From IMCC45349 sp047219225 (GTDB lineage: Bacteria; Bacteroidota; Bacteroidia; Flavobacteriales; Flavobacteriaceae), in the NCBI RefSeq assembly GCF_047219225.1, contig NZ_CP178208.1, positions 1,612,001 through 1,676,000 on the forward strand: DNA of 64,000 nucleotides, written 5' to 3'. The notes below the pieces were generated by a model. The model saw only the letters and a program-made list of their open reading frames with translations. It was not told the DNA's origin and did not search any database. Numbering within the stretch: the stretch's first letter is position 1; every line of letters begins with the position of its first letter. Shown in pieces: positions 15,979 through 24,657 of this stretch. The translations under genes were made by a program, and so were the position numbers.

Positions 15979-17730
15979 TTACTCTTTATTAATTTTAAGA
16001 ACAAGACTCTCAACATCCAGACCAATTTGTTTTTGTAATTGGTCTATGGTTCCATGTTCAATAAAAGTATCTGGTATACCAAGTATGTCTATATTGTTTT
16101 TATAGTTGTGTTTTGCTGAAAACTCAGTAATAGCACTTCCAAAACCACCTTTTACTGTGCCATCTTCAACAGTAATAATATGGTTGTATGAGTTAAAAAT
16201 GGTATGAAGTAAATCTTCGTCTAAAGGTTTTAAAAAGCGTAAATCAAAATGAGTAACTGTAGTATTATCAATTGCTTTAGTTATATTTTTTGAAATGCTT
16301 CCTAAGCTTAAAATAGCAATATCCTTCCCTGATTTTAATTGTACACCTTTGCCTATTTCTATAGTTTCAAAAGGTTGCTTCCAATCAATAGTAACACCTC
16401 GACCTCTAGGATAACGTATGGCTATTGGAGCCTCTATGCCTAATTGAGCAGTGTACATGATGTTTCGTAATTCAATTTCATTACGAGGTGCAAAAATGAT
16501 AAGGTTAGGAATACATCTTAAATATGCTAAATCAAAAACACCATGATGTGTAGCACCATCTTCTCCAACCAATCCTGCTCTGTCTAAGCAAAAAATAACT
16601 GGTAAATTTTGCAATGCAACATCATGAATTACTTGGTCATAAGCGCGTTGCAAAAAGGTGGAATACACATTACAAAACGGAATTAAACCTTGCGTAGCCA
16701 TTCCAGCAGCTAAGGTTACAGCATGTTGTTCGGCAATACCAACATCAAAAGCACGATCAGGGAAAGCATCCATCATGAATTTTAAGGAACTACCTGTTGG
16801 CATTGCAGGAGTAATACCAACAATATTCTTGTTGTTTTTAGCTAATTCAACAATAGTGTGTCCAAATACATCTTGATATTTAGGTGGCTGACTCAAGTTA
16901 GATTTAATTATCAAATCACCAGTTTTAGCATCAAACTTACCAGGAGCATGATACTTTACTTGGTTTTCTTCGGCTTGTTTTAAGCCTTTTCCTTTGGTAG
17001 TAATTACGTGTAAAAACTTAGGGCCTTTAATGGTTTTTAGACGCTCTAATTCTTTAATAATTACGACTATGTCATGACCATCTATTGGTCCAGAATAATT
17101 GAAATTTAGAGCTTCAAATATATTGTCTTGTTTTTGTGTGCCTTTTTTTACATTGGTTAAATACTGCTTTAAAGCTCCAACACTTGGGTCAATGCCAATA
17201 GCATTATCATTAAGAATAACTAATAAGTTAGCATTAGTTACACCTGCATGATTTAAACCTTCAAAAGCCATTCCACTAGCAATAGATGCATCACCAATAA
17301 CGGCAATATGATGTTTATCTTCGTCTTTGAGTTGAGATGCAATTGCCATTCCTAAAGCTGCAGAAATAGAAGTAGAGGAATGTCCAACTCCAAAAGTATC
17401 GTAAATACTTTCAGACCTTTTAGGGAATCCACTAATGCCTCCTAATTGCCTGTTAGTGTTAAAAACATTTTTTCTATCAGTTAGTATTTTATGACCATAG
17501 GCTTGATGCCCAACGTCCCAAATTAATTGATCTATTGGTGTATTAAATACATAGTGCAATGCAATAGTTAATTCAGTAACACCCAAACTTGCTCCTAAAT
17601 GCCCTTCTTTAGTTGCAATAACGTTTATAATAAAATCACGTAGCTCTTTTGCTAATTGAGGTAATTGCTCAATAGTAAGGTTGCGTAATTCTTTTGGAGA
17701 ATTGATATGTTCTAACAAGTTGTTTTGCAC
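15979..17730 (-). CDS. dxs: 1-deoxy-D-xylulose-5-phosphate synthase
   Basis: The thiamine-diphosphate enzyme that condenses pyruvate and glyceraldehyde-3-phosphate, the first step of the MEP isoprenoid pathway. Visible motifs are LIWDVGHQAYGHKILTDR, the TPP-binding block GDASIASGMAFEGLNHAG through LNDN, the transketolase-type pyrimidine region DVGIAEQHAVTLAAGMA, and the C-terminal domain. I place the start at the GTG at 17728-17730 (residues then read M-QNNLLEHINSPKEL). A frame open to 17745 would begin inside the -7 box TACTTTTG (17735-17742). The spacing of box and GTG is exactly 4 nt, as in five other genes here, so the mRNA is probably leaderless. Confidence 0.92.
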   Translation of the reverse strand: MQNNLLEHINSPKELRNLTIEQLPQLAKELRDFIINVIATKEGHLGASLGVTELTIALHYVFNTPIDQLIWDVGHQAYGHKILTDRKNVFNTNRQLGGISGFPKRSESIYDTFGVGHSSTSISAALGMAIASQLKDEDKHHIAVIGDASIASGMAFEGLNHAGVTNANLLVILNDNAIGIDPSVGALKQYLTNVKKGTQKQDNIFEALNFNYSGPIDGHDIVVIIKELERLKTIKGPKFLHVITTKGKGLKQAEENQVKYHAPGKFDAKTGDLIIKSNLSQPPKYQDVFGHTIVELAKNNKNIVGITPAMPTGSSLKFMMDAFPDRAFDVGIAEQHAVTLAAGMATQGLIPFCNVYSTFLQRAYDQVIHDVALQNLPVIFCLDRAGLVGEDGATHHGVFDLAYLRCIPNLIIFAPRNEIELRNIMYTAQLGIEAPIAIRYPRGRGVTIDWKQPFETIEIGKGVQLKSGKDIAILSLGSISKNITKAIDNTTVTHFDLRFLKPLDEDLLHTIFNSYNHIITVEDGTVKGGFGSAITEFSAKHNYKNNIDILGIPDTFIEHGTIDQLQKQIGLDVESLVLKINKE

Positions 17731-17752
17731 AAAGCAAAAGTACAAGATTTAA

Positions 17753-18781
17753 TTAATCTTCTACCTTAAAAATTATAGGTAAAGTATAAGTTATAGGCAC
17801 AACTCTATTTCTTTGTTTTCCAGGTATAAGTTGCGATATTAACTGTATAACTCTTTTTGCTTCTTCTTCAAGTTTAATATGTGGTGCTCTTGTTTGTATA
17901 TCTTTAATAAAGCCTTCTTTGTCAATGGTAAATTTCGCAAACACTTTTTGCTTTCCTATTAAACCAATCTCTTTAACAAGTTCTATATTAAGGTTTGTAG
18001 TTACAATATTATTTACATGCTTTTGAAAATAGTCTCTCTTTTCTTTTGTAGAAAGATTTTTAGGTGTGTCTTTAAATTCTGGAGGTGAATCTGCAAGTGC
18101 AAAAGGCAATGGTAAGTATTCATCGTCTATTTCAGTTATTACATCTCCAACAATTTCAATATCTAATTCACCATCCACAGTTATTGGTATAGAATCATAT
18201 TTTTGAGCAGTAGGCTTAATTTCTACGTCACCTTGTAATTCAATAATTGTATCTTTTGTAGTCTCTTTTTTAGGTTCATCAACAACTATAATACCTACTG
18301 GTTGAGGTATTGGAGGCACTATGTTTTCTTTTGTTGTTTTAGAGGTGCATTCAGTTTTTGGAGTAGAGTCGCAAACTTCTTCTATGTTTTCTAAAGTAAC
18401 AACTTTGTTAGAAATGCTATCTATAATCTCAACGCTATCAATTTTTTGTGTATTCCCTTGTTTATTGGTGCAACTCATTAATGACGTTCCCATAGCAATT
18501 AACAATGCTAATAAAAAGAGTTTATGAAAGCTTTTTGATGCTAACTCTTGCATTGGAACATGTAAATTGATGCTGTCTAATTGCGTTTTTTTAAAATGTC
18601 CACAAATACGAGATCCTTTATTTTCATTAATAAAATCCTGAATTTCATAAGTATTCATTTTTGTAAAGTCTATGACTGTTTTAGCACAGGAATTACAAAA
18701 TCTTCCTTTTTCTTTAGGTGTCATTTTATTCCAGTCTTCATGACAAGGTTCTGGAACTGAGATCGAATAAAATGTTTTCAT
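17753..18781 (-). CDS. TonB C-terminal-domain protein with N-terminal Cys motif
   Basis: A 342-residue protein with unusual topology. The first ~80 residues look cytoplasmic and contain a Bacteroidota-specific motif with paired cysteines (WNKMTPKEKGRFCNSCAKTV), which could bind metal. A single membrane helix follows near 85-105 (LFLLALLIAMGTSLM). A long Pro/Thr/Glu-rich periplasmic linker (about 110-235) leads to a TonB C-terminal domain (about 245-340, with VFAKFTIDKEGFIKDIQTRAP and VPITYTLPIIFKV). It may act as a specialised energy transducer for an outer-membrane receptor; no partner gene adjoins it. It ends 22 bases upstream of dxs and could be co-transcribed with it. Confidence 0.75.
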   Translation of the reverse strand: MKTFYSISVPEPCHEDWNKMTPKEKGRFCNSCAKTVIDFTKMNTYEIQDFINENKGSRICGHFKKTQLDSINLHVPMQELASKSFHKLFLLALLIAMGTSLMSCTNKQGNTQKIDSVEIIDSISNKVVTLENIEEVCDSTPKTECTSKTTKENIVPPIPQPVGIIVVDEPKKETTKDTIIELQGDVEIKPTAQKYDSIPITVDGELDIEIVGDVITEIDDEYLPLPFALADSPPEFKDTPKNLSTKEKRDYFQKHVNNIVTTNLNIELVKEIGLIGKQKVFAKFTIDKEGFIKDIQTRAPHIKLEEEAKRVIQLISQLIPGKQRNRVVPITYTLPIIFKVED

Positions 18782-18847
18782 GATGTAATAGCTTTGTAAG
18801 TTTTTATCAAACTTCTTGCCGAAATGCTATTTTATATTCTGAAATTG

Positions 18848-18862
18848 TATTTTTGGAATATG
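18848..18862 (+). promoter_or_regulatory. Leaderless-type promoter of tadA
   Basis: An exact -7 box TATTTTTG (18848-18855), then 4 nt, then the ATG at 18860. This spacing puts the transcription start at or next to the A of the ATG. Confidence 0.6.
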
Positions 18863-19309
18863 GAAAACCCATTTGACGACACTTATTTTATGAAAAAAGC
18901 ACTCCAAGAAGCTGAAGCTGCTTTTGATAAAGGAGAGATTCCTGTTGGTGCAGTTATTGTAATTGATAATAGAATTATTGCAAGAGCACACAATTTAACC
19001 GAAATGTTAAATGATGTGACTGCGCATGCCGAAATGCAAGCAATTACTGCTGCGGCAAATTTTTTAGGTGGAAAGTATTTACATAATTGTACGCTGTATG
19101 TAACTTTAGAGCCTTGTCAAATGTGTGCTGGTGCTTTGTACTGGAGTCAAATAACAAATATTGTATATGGTGCTACAGATGAGCAAAGAGGTTGTGGTGC
19201 AATGGGAACAAAATTACATCCAAAAACAAAAGTGAAAGGTGGTGTTTTAGCTGAAGAGGCTTCAGCATTAATGAAGCGTTTTTTTATTGAAAAACGTAAT
19301 TTGAATTAG
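18860..19309 (+). CDS. tadA: tRNA-specific adenosine deaminase
   Basis: A 149-residue zinc deaminase that converts adenosine to inosine at the wobble position of tRNA-Arg(ACG). The zinc site is complete: HAE at residues 56-58 and PCQMC at 85-89. The start at 18860 (MENPFDDTYF) fits the family. An in-frame upstream ATG at 18824 would place the -7 box within the coding region, so it is rejected. The 3' end overlaps the convergent small membrane-protein gene by 4 bases. Confidence 0.92.
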   Translation: MENPFDDTYFMKKALQEAEAAFDKGEIPVGAVIVIDNRIIARAHNLTEMLNDVTAHAEMQAITAAANFLGGKYLHNCTLYVTLEPCQMCAGALYWSQITNIVYGATDEQRGCGAMGTKLHPKTKVKGGVLAEEASALMKRFFIEKRNLN

Positions 19310-19539
19310 TCTTTACTATCATTAAACTCTCGCATTTTATCTAGATTTTCTTTAGTAAGCATATAGTCTTTTACATCTTTACCCTTCCATCTATAATAAG
19401 AAAAAAGAGGAAATACTAAAAGAAACAATCCTGCTACTCCAAAGCCTATTAGTTTTTGAGAGTATTCTAAATCAAAGAAATATCCAGAAAGAATACTTCC
19501 AAGGCTTGCTATAAATAATATCCAGATAATATATTTCAT
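19306..19539 (-). CDS. Small membrane protein of unknown function
   Basis: A 77-residue protein with two hydrophobic helices (about residues 3-20 and 30-50), separated by a short loop, and a charged C-terminus (WKGKDVKDYMLTKENLDKMREF). No named family is recognised. It lies 11 bases downstream of the ClC gene on the same strand and is probably co-transcribed with it. Confidence 0.75.
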   Translation of the reverse strand: MKYIIWILFIASLGSILSGYFFDLEYSQKLIGFGVAGLFLLVFPLFSYYRWKGKDVKDYMLTKENLDKMREFNDSKD

Positions 19540-19550
19540 CAGACAATAAA

Positions 19551-21329
19551 TTAGGTGCTAAAATTAATCAATTCTCGCCTATAAGCCGTTAATAATTTAG
19601 ATTTTGATATAAACCCAAAGTACTTACCATTTTTAATTACTGGTAAGTTCCAAGCACCAGAGCTTTGAAACTTGTTCATAACAGTTTTCATAGAATCATT
19701 GTTATAATCAATAAAGTCAGGAGGATGACTCATAAAGGTTTCAACCGAAGTAGTTCCATATAATGTTTGATCAAACATTACAGATCTAATATCATCTAAA
19801 ATTATTATTCCCACTAAGTGTGCTTCATCATCAATAACTGGGAAAAGGTTTCTATTCGATTTTGAAACACCTTCTTTAAGCATATCACCAAGCGACATGT
19901 TTGGTTTTAGCGCAATAAAGTTTTTTTCAATCACTTTATCTAAAGACATTATTGTTAAAATGTTTTGATCTTTATTGTGAGTCAATAAGGCTCCTTTTTC
20001 TGCTAATTCTTTAGTGTAAATAGTATGTTCTACAGTGTTTTTAGTTATTAAAAATGATGTTGAAACAGTTATCATTAATGGTAAAAACAGCTCGTAACCT
20101 CCAGTAATTTCTGCAATTAAAAAGATAGCAGTAAGTGGTGCATGTAAAACACCAGCAATCAATCCAGCCATTCCTATTAAAGTGAAATTAGCTTCGGAAA
20201 CATGAAAATTAAAACCTAGATTATTTATAACCTTTGCTACAGCATTTCCTAAAGCACTTCCCATAACCATAGTTGGAATAATAATTCCGCCATTTCCACC
20301 AGCAGAAATAGTAATAGTCATGGCAACTGTTTTAAAAATGGTAATACCAATAAGCAACCCAATGATTACCCAAATATTATCAATATAAGCTTCAAAAGGT
20401 GTATTCCCTAAAGCAGAAATATGATTCCCAGACATCAAATCGTTAATAAAACCGAAACCTTCACCATATAAAGGCGGAATAAAATATAGAAGAATACCAA
20501 TTGAAATTCCTCCAACAATTAACTTTTTTCGTTGGGTTTTAAAACGATTAAAGAAAGCACTAACCGAAAAGTAAATTTTATTAAAATATATTGAAGCAAT
20601 ACCTGTTCCAATACCTAAAACTAAATAGAAAAGAGTGTCCTTAATTGTAAATTTATCAGTAGCTGTAAAATTAAATATGGTATCATCTCCTAAGAAAAAA
20701 TAGGAGGTAAGTACCGAACTTACTGAAGCTACTAAAAGAGGTAATAGTGAAGCAAATGTTAAATCAAGGCTAAAAATTTCAATTGCAAAAATAATGGCAG
20801 CAATTGGCGATTTAAAAATAGATGCAATAGCTCCAGCAGCAGCACAACCAATAAGAAGTGTTCTTGTTTTTCTATCTACATGAAATACTCCAGCAATATT
20901 AGAGCTTAAAGCAGAAGCAGAAGCTATGGCAGGACTAAGCAGTCCAACCGAACCACCAAATCCTACAGTTAAAGGTGCAGTAATTAGAGGGTAAACAATT
21001 TTATATCGTTTAAGGAGACCACTCTTTTTTGATAATGAAAATAGAATGGAAGGAATAGCTAATTCAACAGGTTTTTTAGAAACATGTTTTACAAATAAGT
21101 ACACTAAAAAAAGGCCTATAACAGGTAAAATAAAGTAGATATAATCTTTAGAAAAGATGATACTTTTTTCAAGTAACCATTGAATTGAATAGGTAATATT
21201 TTTTATGGTTACAGATACTAATCCTGAGAGTAATCCAATAAGAATACTAAGTACAAGCACAAAGTTTTTCTTGGAAATATGTTTGTATTTCCAGATTAAA
21301 AATCGTTTTAAAAGACTTTGTTTTGCCAT
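19551..21329 (-). CDS. ClC-family chloride channel/transporter with C-terminal CBS pair, gating Glu absent
   Basis: A 592-residue inner-membrane ClC protein. The selectivity regions are present: GFGGSVGLLSPAIAS (123-137, matching the GREGP region), GCAAAGAIASIFKSPIAA, and GGNGGIIIPTMVMGSALG. The position of the external gating glutamate (E148 of E. coli ClC-ec1) holds Leu131 here; many Bacteroidota homologues have GLEAP. Two CBS domains occupy roughly residues 455-590. Loss of that glutamate usually uncouples proton antiport in the family, so this one may conduct anions passively or carry a different anion; that is inference. The ATG at 21329 lies 4 nt after a -7 box TAATTTTG. Confidence 0.88.
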   Translation of the reverse strand: MAKQSLLKRFLIWKYKHISKKNFVLVLSILIGLLSGLVSVTIKNITYSIQWLLEKSIIFSKDYIYFILPVIGLFLVYLFVKHVSKKPVELAIPSILFSLSKKSGLLKRYKIVYPLITAPLTVGFGGSVGLLSPAIASASALSSNIAGVFHVDRKTRTLLIGCAAAGAIASIFKSPIAAIIFAIEIFSLDLTFASLLPLLVASVSSVLTSYFFLGDDTIFNFTATDKFTIKDTLFYLVLGIGTGIASIYFNKIYFSVSAFFNRFKTQRKKLIVGGISIGILLYFIPPLYGEGFGFINDLMSGNHISALGNTPFEAYIDNIWVIIGLLIGITIFKTVAMTITISAGGNGGIIIPTMVMGSALGNAVAKVINNLGFNFHVSEANFTLIGMAGLIAGVLHAPLTAIFLIAEITGGYELFLPLMITVSTSFLITKNTVEHTIYTKELAEKGALLTHNKDQNILTIMSLDKVIEKNFIALKPNMSLGDMLKEGVSKSNRNLFPVIDDEAHLVGIIILDDIRSVMFDQTLYGTTSVETFMSHPPDFIDYNNDSMKTVMNKFQSSGAWNLPVIKNGKYFGFISKSKLLTAYRRELINFST

Positions 21330-21355
21330 GGGTCAAAATTACATAAAAACCCATG
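21327..21355 (-). promoter_or_regulatory. ClC promoter with inverted repeat around the -7 box
   Basis: On the minus strand CATGGGT, N15, ACCCATG. The -7 box TAATTTTG (21334-21341) lies in the spacer, and the second arm contains the start codon. The 7-bp arms could be an operator or a 5' hairpin. Confidence 0.45.
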
Positions 21356-21367
21356 AGCATTTAGTTT

Positions 21368-22180
21368 TTATTTTAAAGAGTTGCGCAAGCTTTCTAAATC
21401 TTCAGGGTAAATCTGCCTTAAAGTTTCAACGTAAGGTCTATTGTTGTAGTAGCCTAAATTGTAATCATTTATTGCGCTTTCAACATAATTAAGAGCTTCA
21501 TCATTTTTTTGTTGCTCCTTTAAAATGAGTGCTTTATAATATTTTGCGTCTGCCGAAGTATTATTAAATAAGCGTAATAAAGTATCGAAGTTTTCAAGTG
21601 CTTTTTCAATATTTTTTGACTCATAATAGGCAATACCTCTATATAGAAATGCATTTATTTCTACCCAATCTTCACCAGATTCTTCAGTTTCTTTTTTTAT
21701 GTGTTTATCAAAATAAGCAATAGAATTTTTATAATCTTTTAAGCCTAAATAAGCAATCCCTCTCCAATAGTCAACACTATGACCTTGAGGTGTGTCAATA
21801 AAATTTGGTGTTAAAGTATCGGAAGCATCAAAGTCTGCAATAGCATTTTTATAATCTCTGTAAAACCAAAGGTATAAATAACCTCTCCAAGGCTGCCATG
21901 TTTCTGGGTCATGAGCAACAGCTTTATCGTAGTATTTTTTCCATTCGTGAGGAATGCCTCTTTTTAAATACGTTACTGAAAGCTCTCTCCAGTTTTCTGC
22001 CTTGGTAGAATCTAACTCAATAGCATAAGCAAAAGCATTCATGTGGTTGGGTTCACCTTGATAAAATCTAAAACCAAACTCTGTTGCTTTTTCTACTTTT
22101 TCTTGTTTAGAATCACAACCAGCAACACTAGTAATAAGTATAATGCTAAGGCAAAATTTCAGTAATTTCTCCATTTTCAA
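21368..22180 (-). CDS. TPR-repeat lipoprotein
   Basis: A 270-residue lipoprotein (signal ending SVAGC, lipidated Cys22). The mature chain consists of tetratricopeptide-type helical repeats, for example FAYAIELDSTKAENWRELSV, IAYLGLKDYKNSIAYFDKHI, RGIAYYESKNIEKALENFDTL and ALILKEQQKNDEALNYVES. It is probably a scaffold at the membrane; no partner can be named. A second ATG two codons later (22174) is an equally good start. The gene overlaps the 3' end of the upstream membrane-protein gene by ~30 bases, which indicates translational coupling. Confidence 0.82.
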   Translation of the reverse strand: MKMEKLLKFCLSIILITSVAGCDSKQEKVEKATEFGFRFYQGEPNHMNAFAYAIELDSTKAENWRELSVTYLKRGIPHEWKKYYDKAVAHDPETWQPWRGYLYLWFYRDYKNAIADFDASDTLTPNFIDTPQGHSVDYWRGIAYLGLKDYKNSIAYFDKHIKKETEESGEDWVEINAFLYRGIAYYESKNIEKALENFDTLLRLFNNTSADAKYYKALILKEQQKNDEALNYVESAINDYNLGYYNNRPYVETLRQIYPEDLESLRNSLK

Positions 22181-22718
22181 TTTTATATGATATGTACATG
22201 TAAGAGTCTCTGTTTTTTCCTCTCATATAGTTTGGTTGCCATTTTTTTAAAGAGGTAGTAATTTCAAATAGCTGTTGGGTTAAGTCAGTATTAAATGTTT
22301 TTGGTTTTAGGTCTAAGTCATTTTGATGAATAACATAAGCACCAGCTTCACCTTTACAGTTAACAATAAATCGATAGTTTAAATATCCAGAATCTGAATA
22401 GTTTCTATTTTCATATTTAGATAATACTTCTTTTCGCAATCCATTTTTACCTTTGATATAGGTTGTGGTTCTACTAACAGAATCTCCTCTTGAATAATTG
22501 TAATAATCTACCATGTATGTACTATCACATATTTTAAAACCTTCGGTAAGCTTAGCTTCTTTAAAGTCAATATATGCTACACGTTTTGTAAACTCATTTT
22601 GTGAAGGCATATATTTGTAATTCATTATATAATAACCATAGGTATAGAGACTAAACAAAACAACTGTAATTGACAATATAATTGTTAGTAGTATTTTTTT
22701 GAGTTTTCCTTTTCCCAT
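22146..22718 (-). CDS. Membrane-anchored protein of unknown function
   Basis: A 190-residue protein with one N-terminal membrane helix (about residues 8-28, LLTIILSITVVLFSLYTYGYY) and an exported domain with beta-strand character (NYRFIVNCKGEAGAYVIHQND, LYSKIENGEITEIL-like end). No family recognised. It is coupled to the overlapping TPR lipoprotein gene and follows the aspS terminator. Confidence 0.75.
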   Translation of the reverse strand: MGKGKLKKILLTIILSITVVLFSLYTYGYYIMNYKYMPSQNEFTKRVAYIDFKEAKLTEGFKICDSTYMVDYYNYSRGDSVSRTTTYIKGKNGLRKEVLSKYENRNYSDSGYLNYRFIVNCKGEAGAYVIHQNDLDLKPKTFNTDLTQQLFEITTSLKKWQPNYMRGKNRDSYMYISYKIENGEITEILP

Positions 22719-22736
22719 TTTCTAAATGTAAATAAA

Positions 22737-22763
22737 AAAATCCCACCATTAAGGCAGGATTTT
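22737..22763 (-). terminator. Terminator downstream of aspS
   Basis: On the minus strand AAAATCCTGCC and GGTGGGATTTT form an 11-bp stem (two G-U pairs) with a TTAAT loop and a following T-run. Confidence 0.75.
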
Positions 22764-22791
22764 ACAAACTACATGAAAAGTAGTATGAATG

Positions 22792-24543
22792 TTATTTTAA
22801 ATTAAGTTTTAAACTTAATTCGTTTAATTGTTCGTCGTCAATTGGTGCAGGAGCATCAATCATTACATCACGTCCTGAATTGTTTTTAGGGAAAGCAATA
22901 AAATCTCTAATGGTTTCTTGTCCTCCTAAAATTGCTACCAATCTATCAAGTCCAAATGCTAATCCACCATGAGGAGGTGCACCATATTCAAAAGCATCCA
23001 TTAAAAATCCAAATTGTGCTTTAGCTTCTTCTTCAGTAAAACCTAAATGCTTAAACATAATAGCCTGTGTTTCCTTATCGTGAATACGAATAGATCCACC
23101 ACCAATTTCGTTTCCGTTTAATACTAAATCGTAAGCGTTTGCTTTTACTGCTCCTGGGTTAGTATCTAACATTTCTATTTGACCTGGTTTAGGAGATGTA
23201 AATGGATGGTGCATTGCGTGGTAATGTCCAGTTTCTTCGTCGAGCTCTAATAATGGGAAGTCAATTACCCAAAGTGGTGCAAATTCATCTGGTTTACGTA
23301 AACCTAAACGTTCTGCCATTTCCATACGTAAAGCACTTAATTGTGCTCTTACTTTATTAGTGTCTCCAGAAAGTACACAAATTAAATCTCCTGCTTTTGC
23401 TCCAGTAACTTCTGCCCATTTAGCTAAATCGTCTTGGTCGTAGAATTTGTCTACAGACGATTTAAAAGTACCATCTTCATTACATTTAACATACACCATT
23501 CCTAAAGCACCTACTTGAGGACGCTTTACCCAATCGATTAATTTATCAATTTCTTTACGTGTATAACTAGCAGCGCCTGGAACAGCGATTCCTACTACTA
23601 ATTCAGCACTATTAAATACTTTGAAATCTTTGTGCTGCGCTACTTTGTTTAACTCTCCAAACTCCATTCCAAAACGAATGTCTGGTTTGTCATTTCCGTA
23701 TAAACGCATTGCATCGTCAAATAACATTCTTGGGAATTTATCGACATCAACACCATTAATTTCTTTTAATAAGTGACGTGTCAGTCCTTCAAAAATATTT
23801 AGGATATCTTCTTGTTCAACAAAAGCCATTTCACAGTCAATTTGTGTGAATTCTGGTTGTCTGTCAGCACGTAAATCTTCATCTCTAAAACACTTTACAA
23901 TCTGGAAGTATTTGTCCATGCCTCCAACCATAAGTAATTGCTTAAAAGTTTGAGGTGATTGAGGAAGTGCATAAAATTGTCCTTCATTCATACGTGAAGG
24001 AACTACGAAATCACGAGCTCCTTCAGGAGTAGATTTAATTAAATAAGGTGTTTCAACTTCAATGAAATCTTGGTTAGATAAATAATTTCTAACCTCTTGT
24101 GTTACTTTATGTCTAAATATTAAGCTGTTTTTTACAGGATTACGTCTAATATCTAAATAGCGATATTGCATACGTAATTCTTCACCACCATCAGTTTCAT
24201 CTTCAATTGTAAAAGGAGGCAATTTAGCTTCATTAAGAATATTCAATTCTGAAACTAATATTTCAATATCACCAGTAGGTAAGTTTGGATTTTTTGATGC
24301 ACGTTCAATAACCGTCCCTGTTACTTGAACAACAAACTCACGACCTAATGTTTTAGCCTTTTCCATAATGGCTTTTGGTGTGCGTTCTTCATCGAAAATC
24401 AACTGAGTTAAACCATATCTATCGCGAAGGTCTACCCAAATCATAAACCCTTTATCTCTAGATTTTTGAACCCAACCCGAAAGCGTTACATTTTCGTTAA
24501 TGTTGCTCGCTCTTAATTCACCATTATTATGACTTCTGTACAT
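22792..24543 (-). CDS. aspS: Aspartyl-tRNA synthetase
   Basis: A 583-residue class II aminoacyl-tRNA synthetase of bacterial type. The N-terminal OB-fold anticodon-binding domain (NVTLSGWVQKSRDKGFMIW) is followed by motif 1 and motif 2 (FRDEDLRADRQPEFTQID, about 215-232), the bacterial GAD insertion domain (about 290-410), and motif 3 (GGLAFGLDRLVAILGG, near 540-555). The length is typical. A -7 box TAAATTTG lies about 20 bases upstream of the ATG. Monocistronic, with terminators on both sides. Confidence 0.96.
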   Translation of the reverse strand: MYRSHNNGELRASNINENVTLSGWVQKSRDKGFMIWVDLRDRYGLTQLIFDEERTPKAIMEKAKTLGREFVVQVTGTVIERASKNPNLPTGDIEILVSELNILNEAKLPPFTIEDETDGGEELRMQYRYLDIRRNPVKNSLIFRHKVTQEVRNYLSNQDFIEVETPYLIKSTPEGARDFVVPSRMNEGQFYALPQSPQTFKQLLMVGGMDKYFQIVKCFRDEDLRADRQPEFTQIDCEMAFVEQEDILNIFEGLTRHLLKEINGVDVDKFPRMLFDDAMRLYGNDKPDIRFGMEFGELNKVAQHKDFKVFNSAELVVGIAVPGAASYTRKEIDKLIDWVKRPQVGALGMVYVKCNEDGTFKSSVDKFYDQDDLAKWAEVTGAKAGDLICVLSGDTNKVRAQLSALRMEMAERLGLRKPDEFAPLWVIDFPLLELDEETGHYHAMHHPFTSPKPGQIEMLDTNPGAVKANAYDLVLNGNEIGGGSIRIHDKETQAIMFKHLGFTEEEAKAQFGFLMDAFEYGAPPHGGLAFGLDRLVAILGGQETIRDFIAFPKNNSGRDVMIDAPAPIDDEQLNELSLKLNLK

Positions 24544-24597
24544 ATTTTAAATTTTGATGTGCAAATTTAAGGAAGTTAAATGGATTATTAAATGAAA

Positions 24598-24621
24598 AAG
24601 CCCCAACAAATGTTGAGACTT
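24598..24621 (-). terminator. Terminator of the efflux operon
   Basis: On the minus strand AAGTCTCAAC / GTTGGGGCTT (10 bp with two G-U pairs), an ATTT loop, then TTTC. It lies between the RND gene and aspS. Confidence 0.75.
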
Positions 24622-24657
24622 TTCCCTGCTATTAATTGCCTTTAAGGGAAAGGCTAC

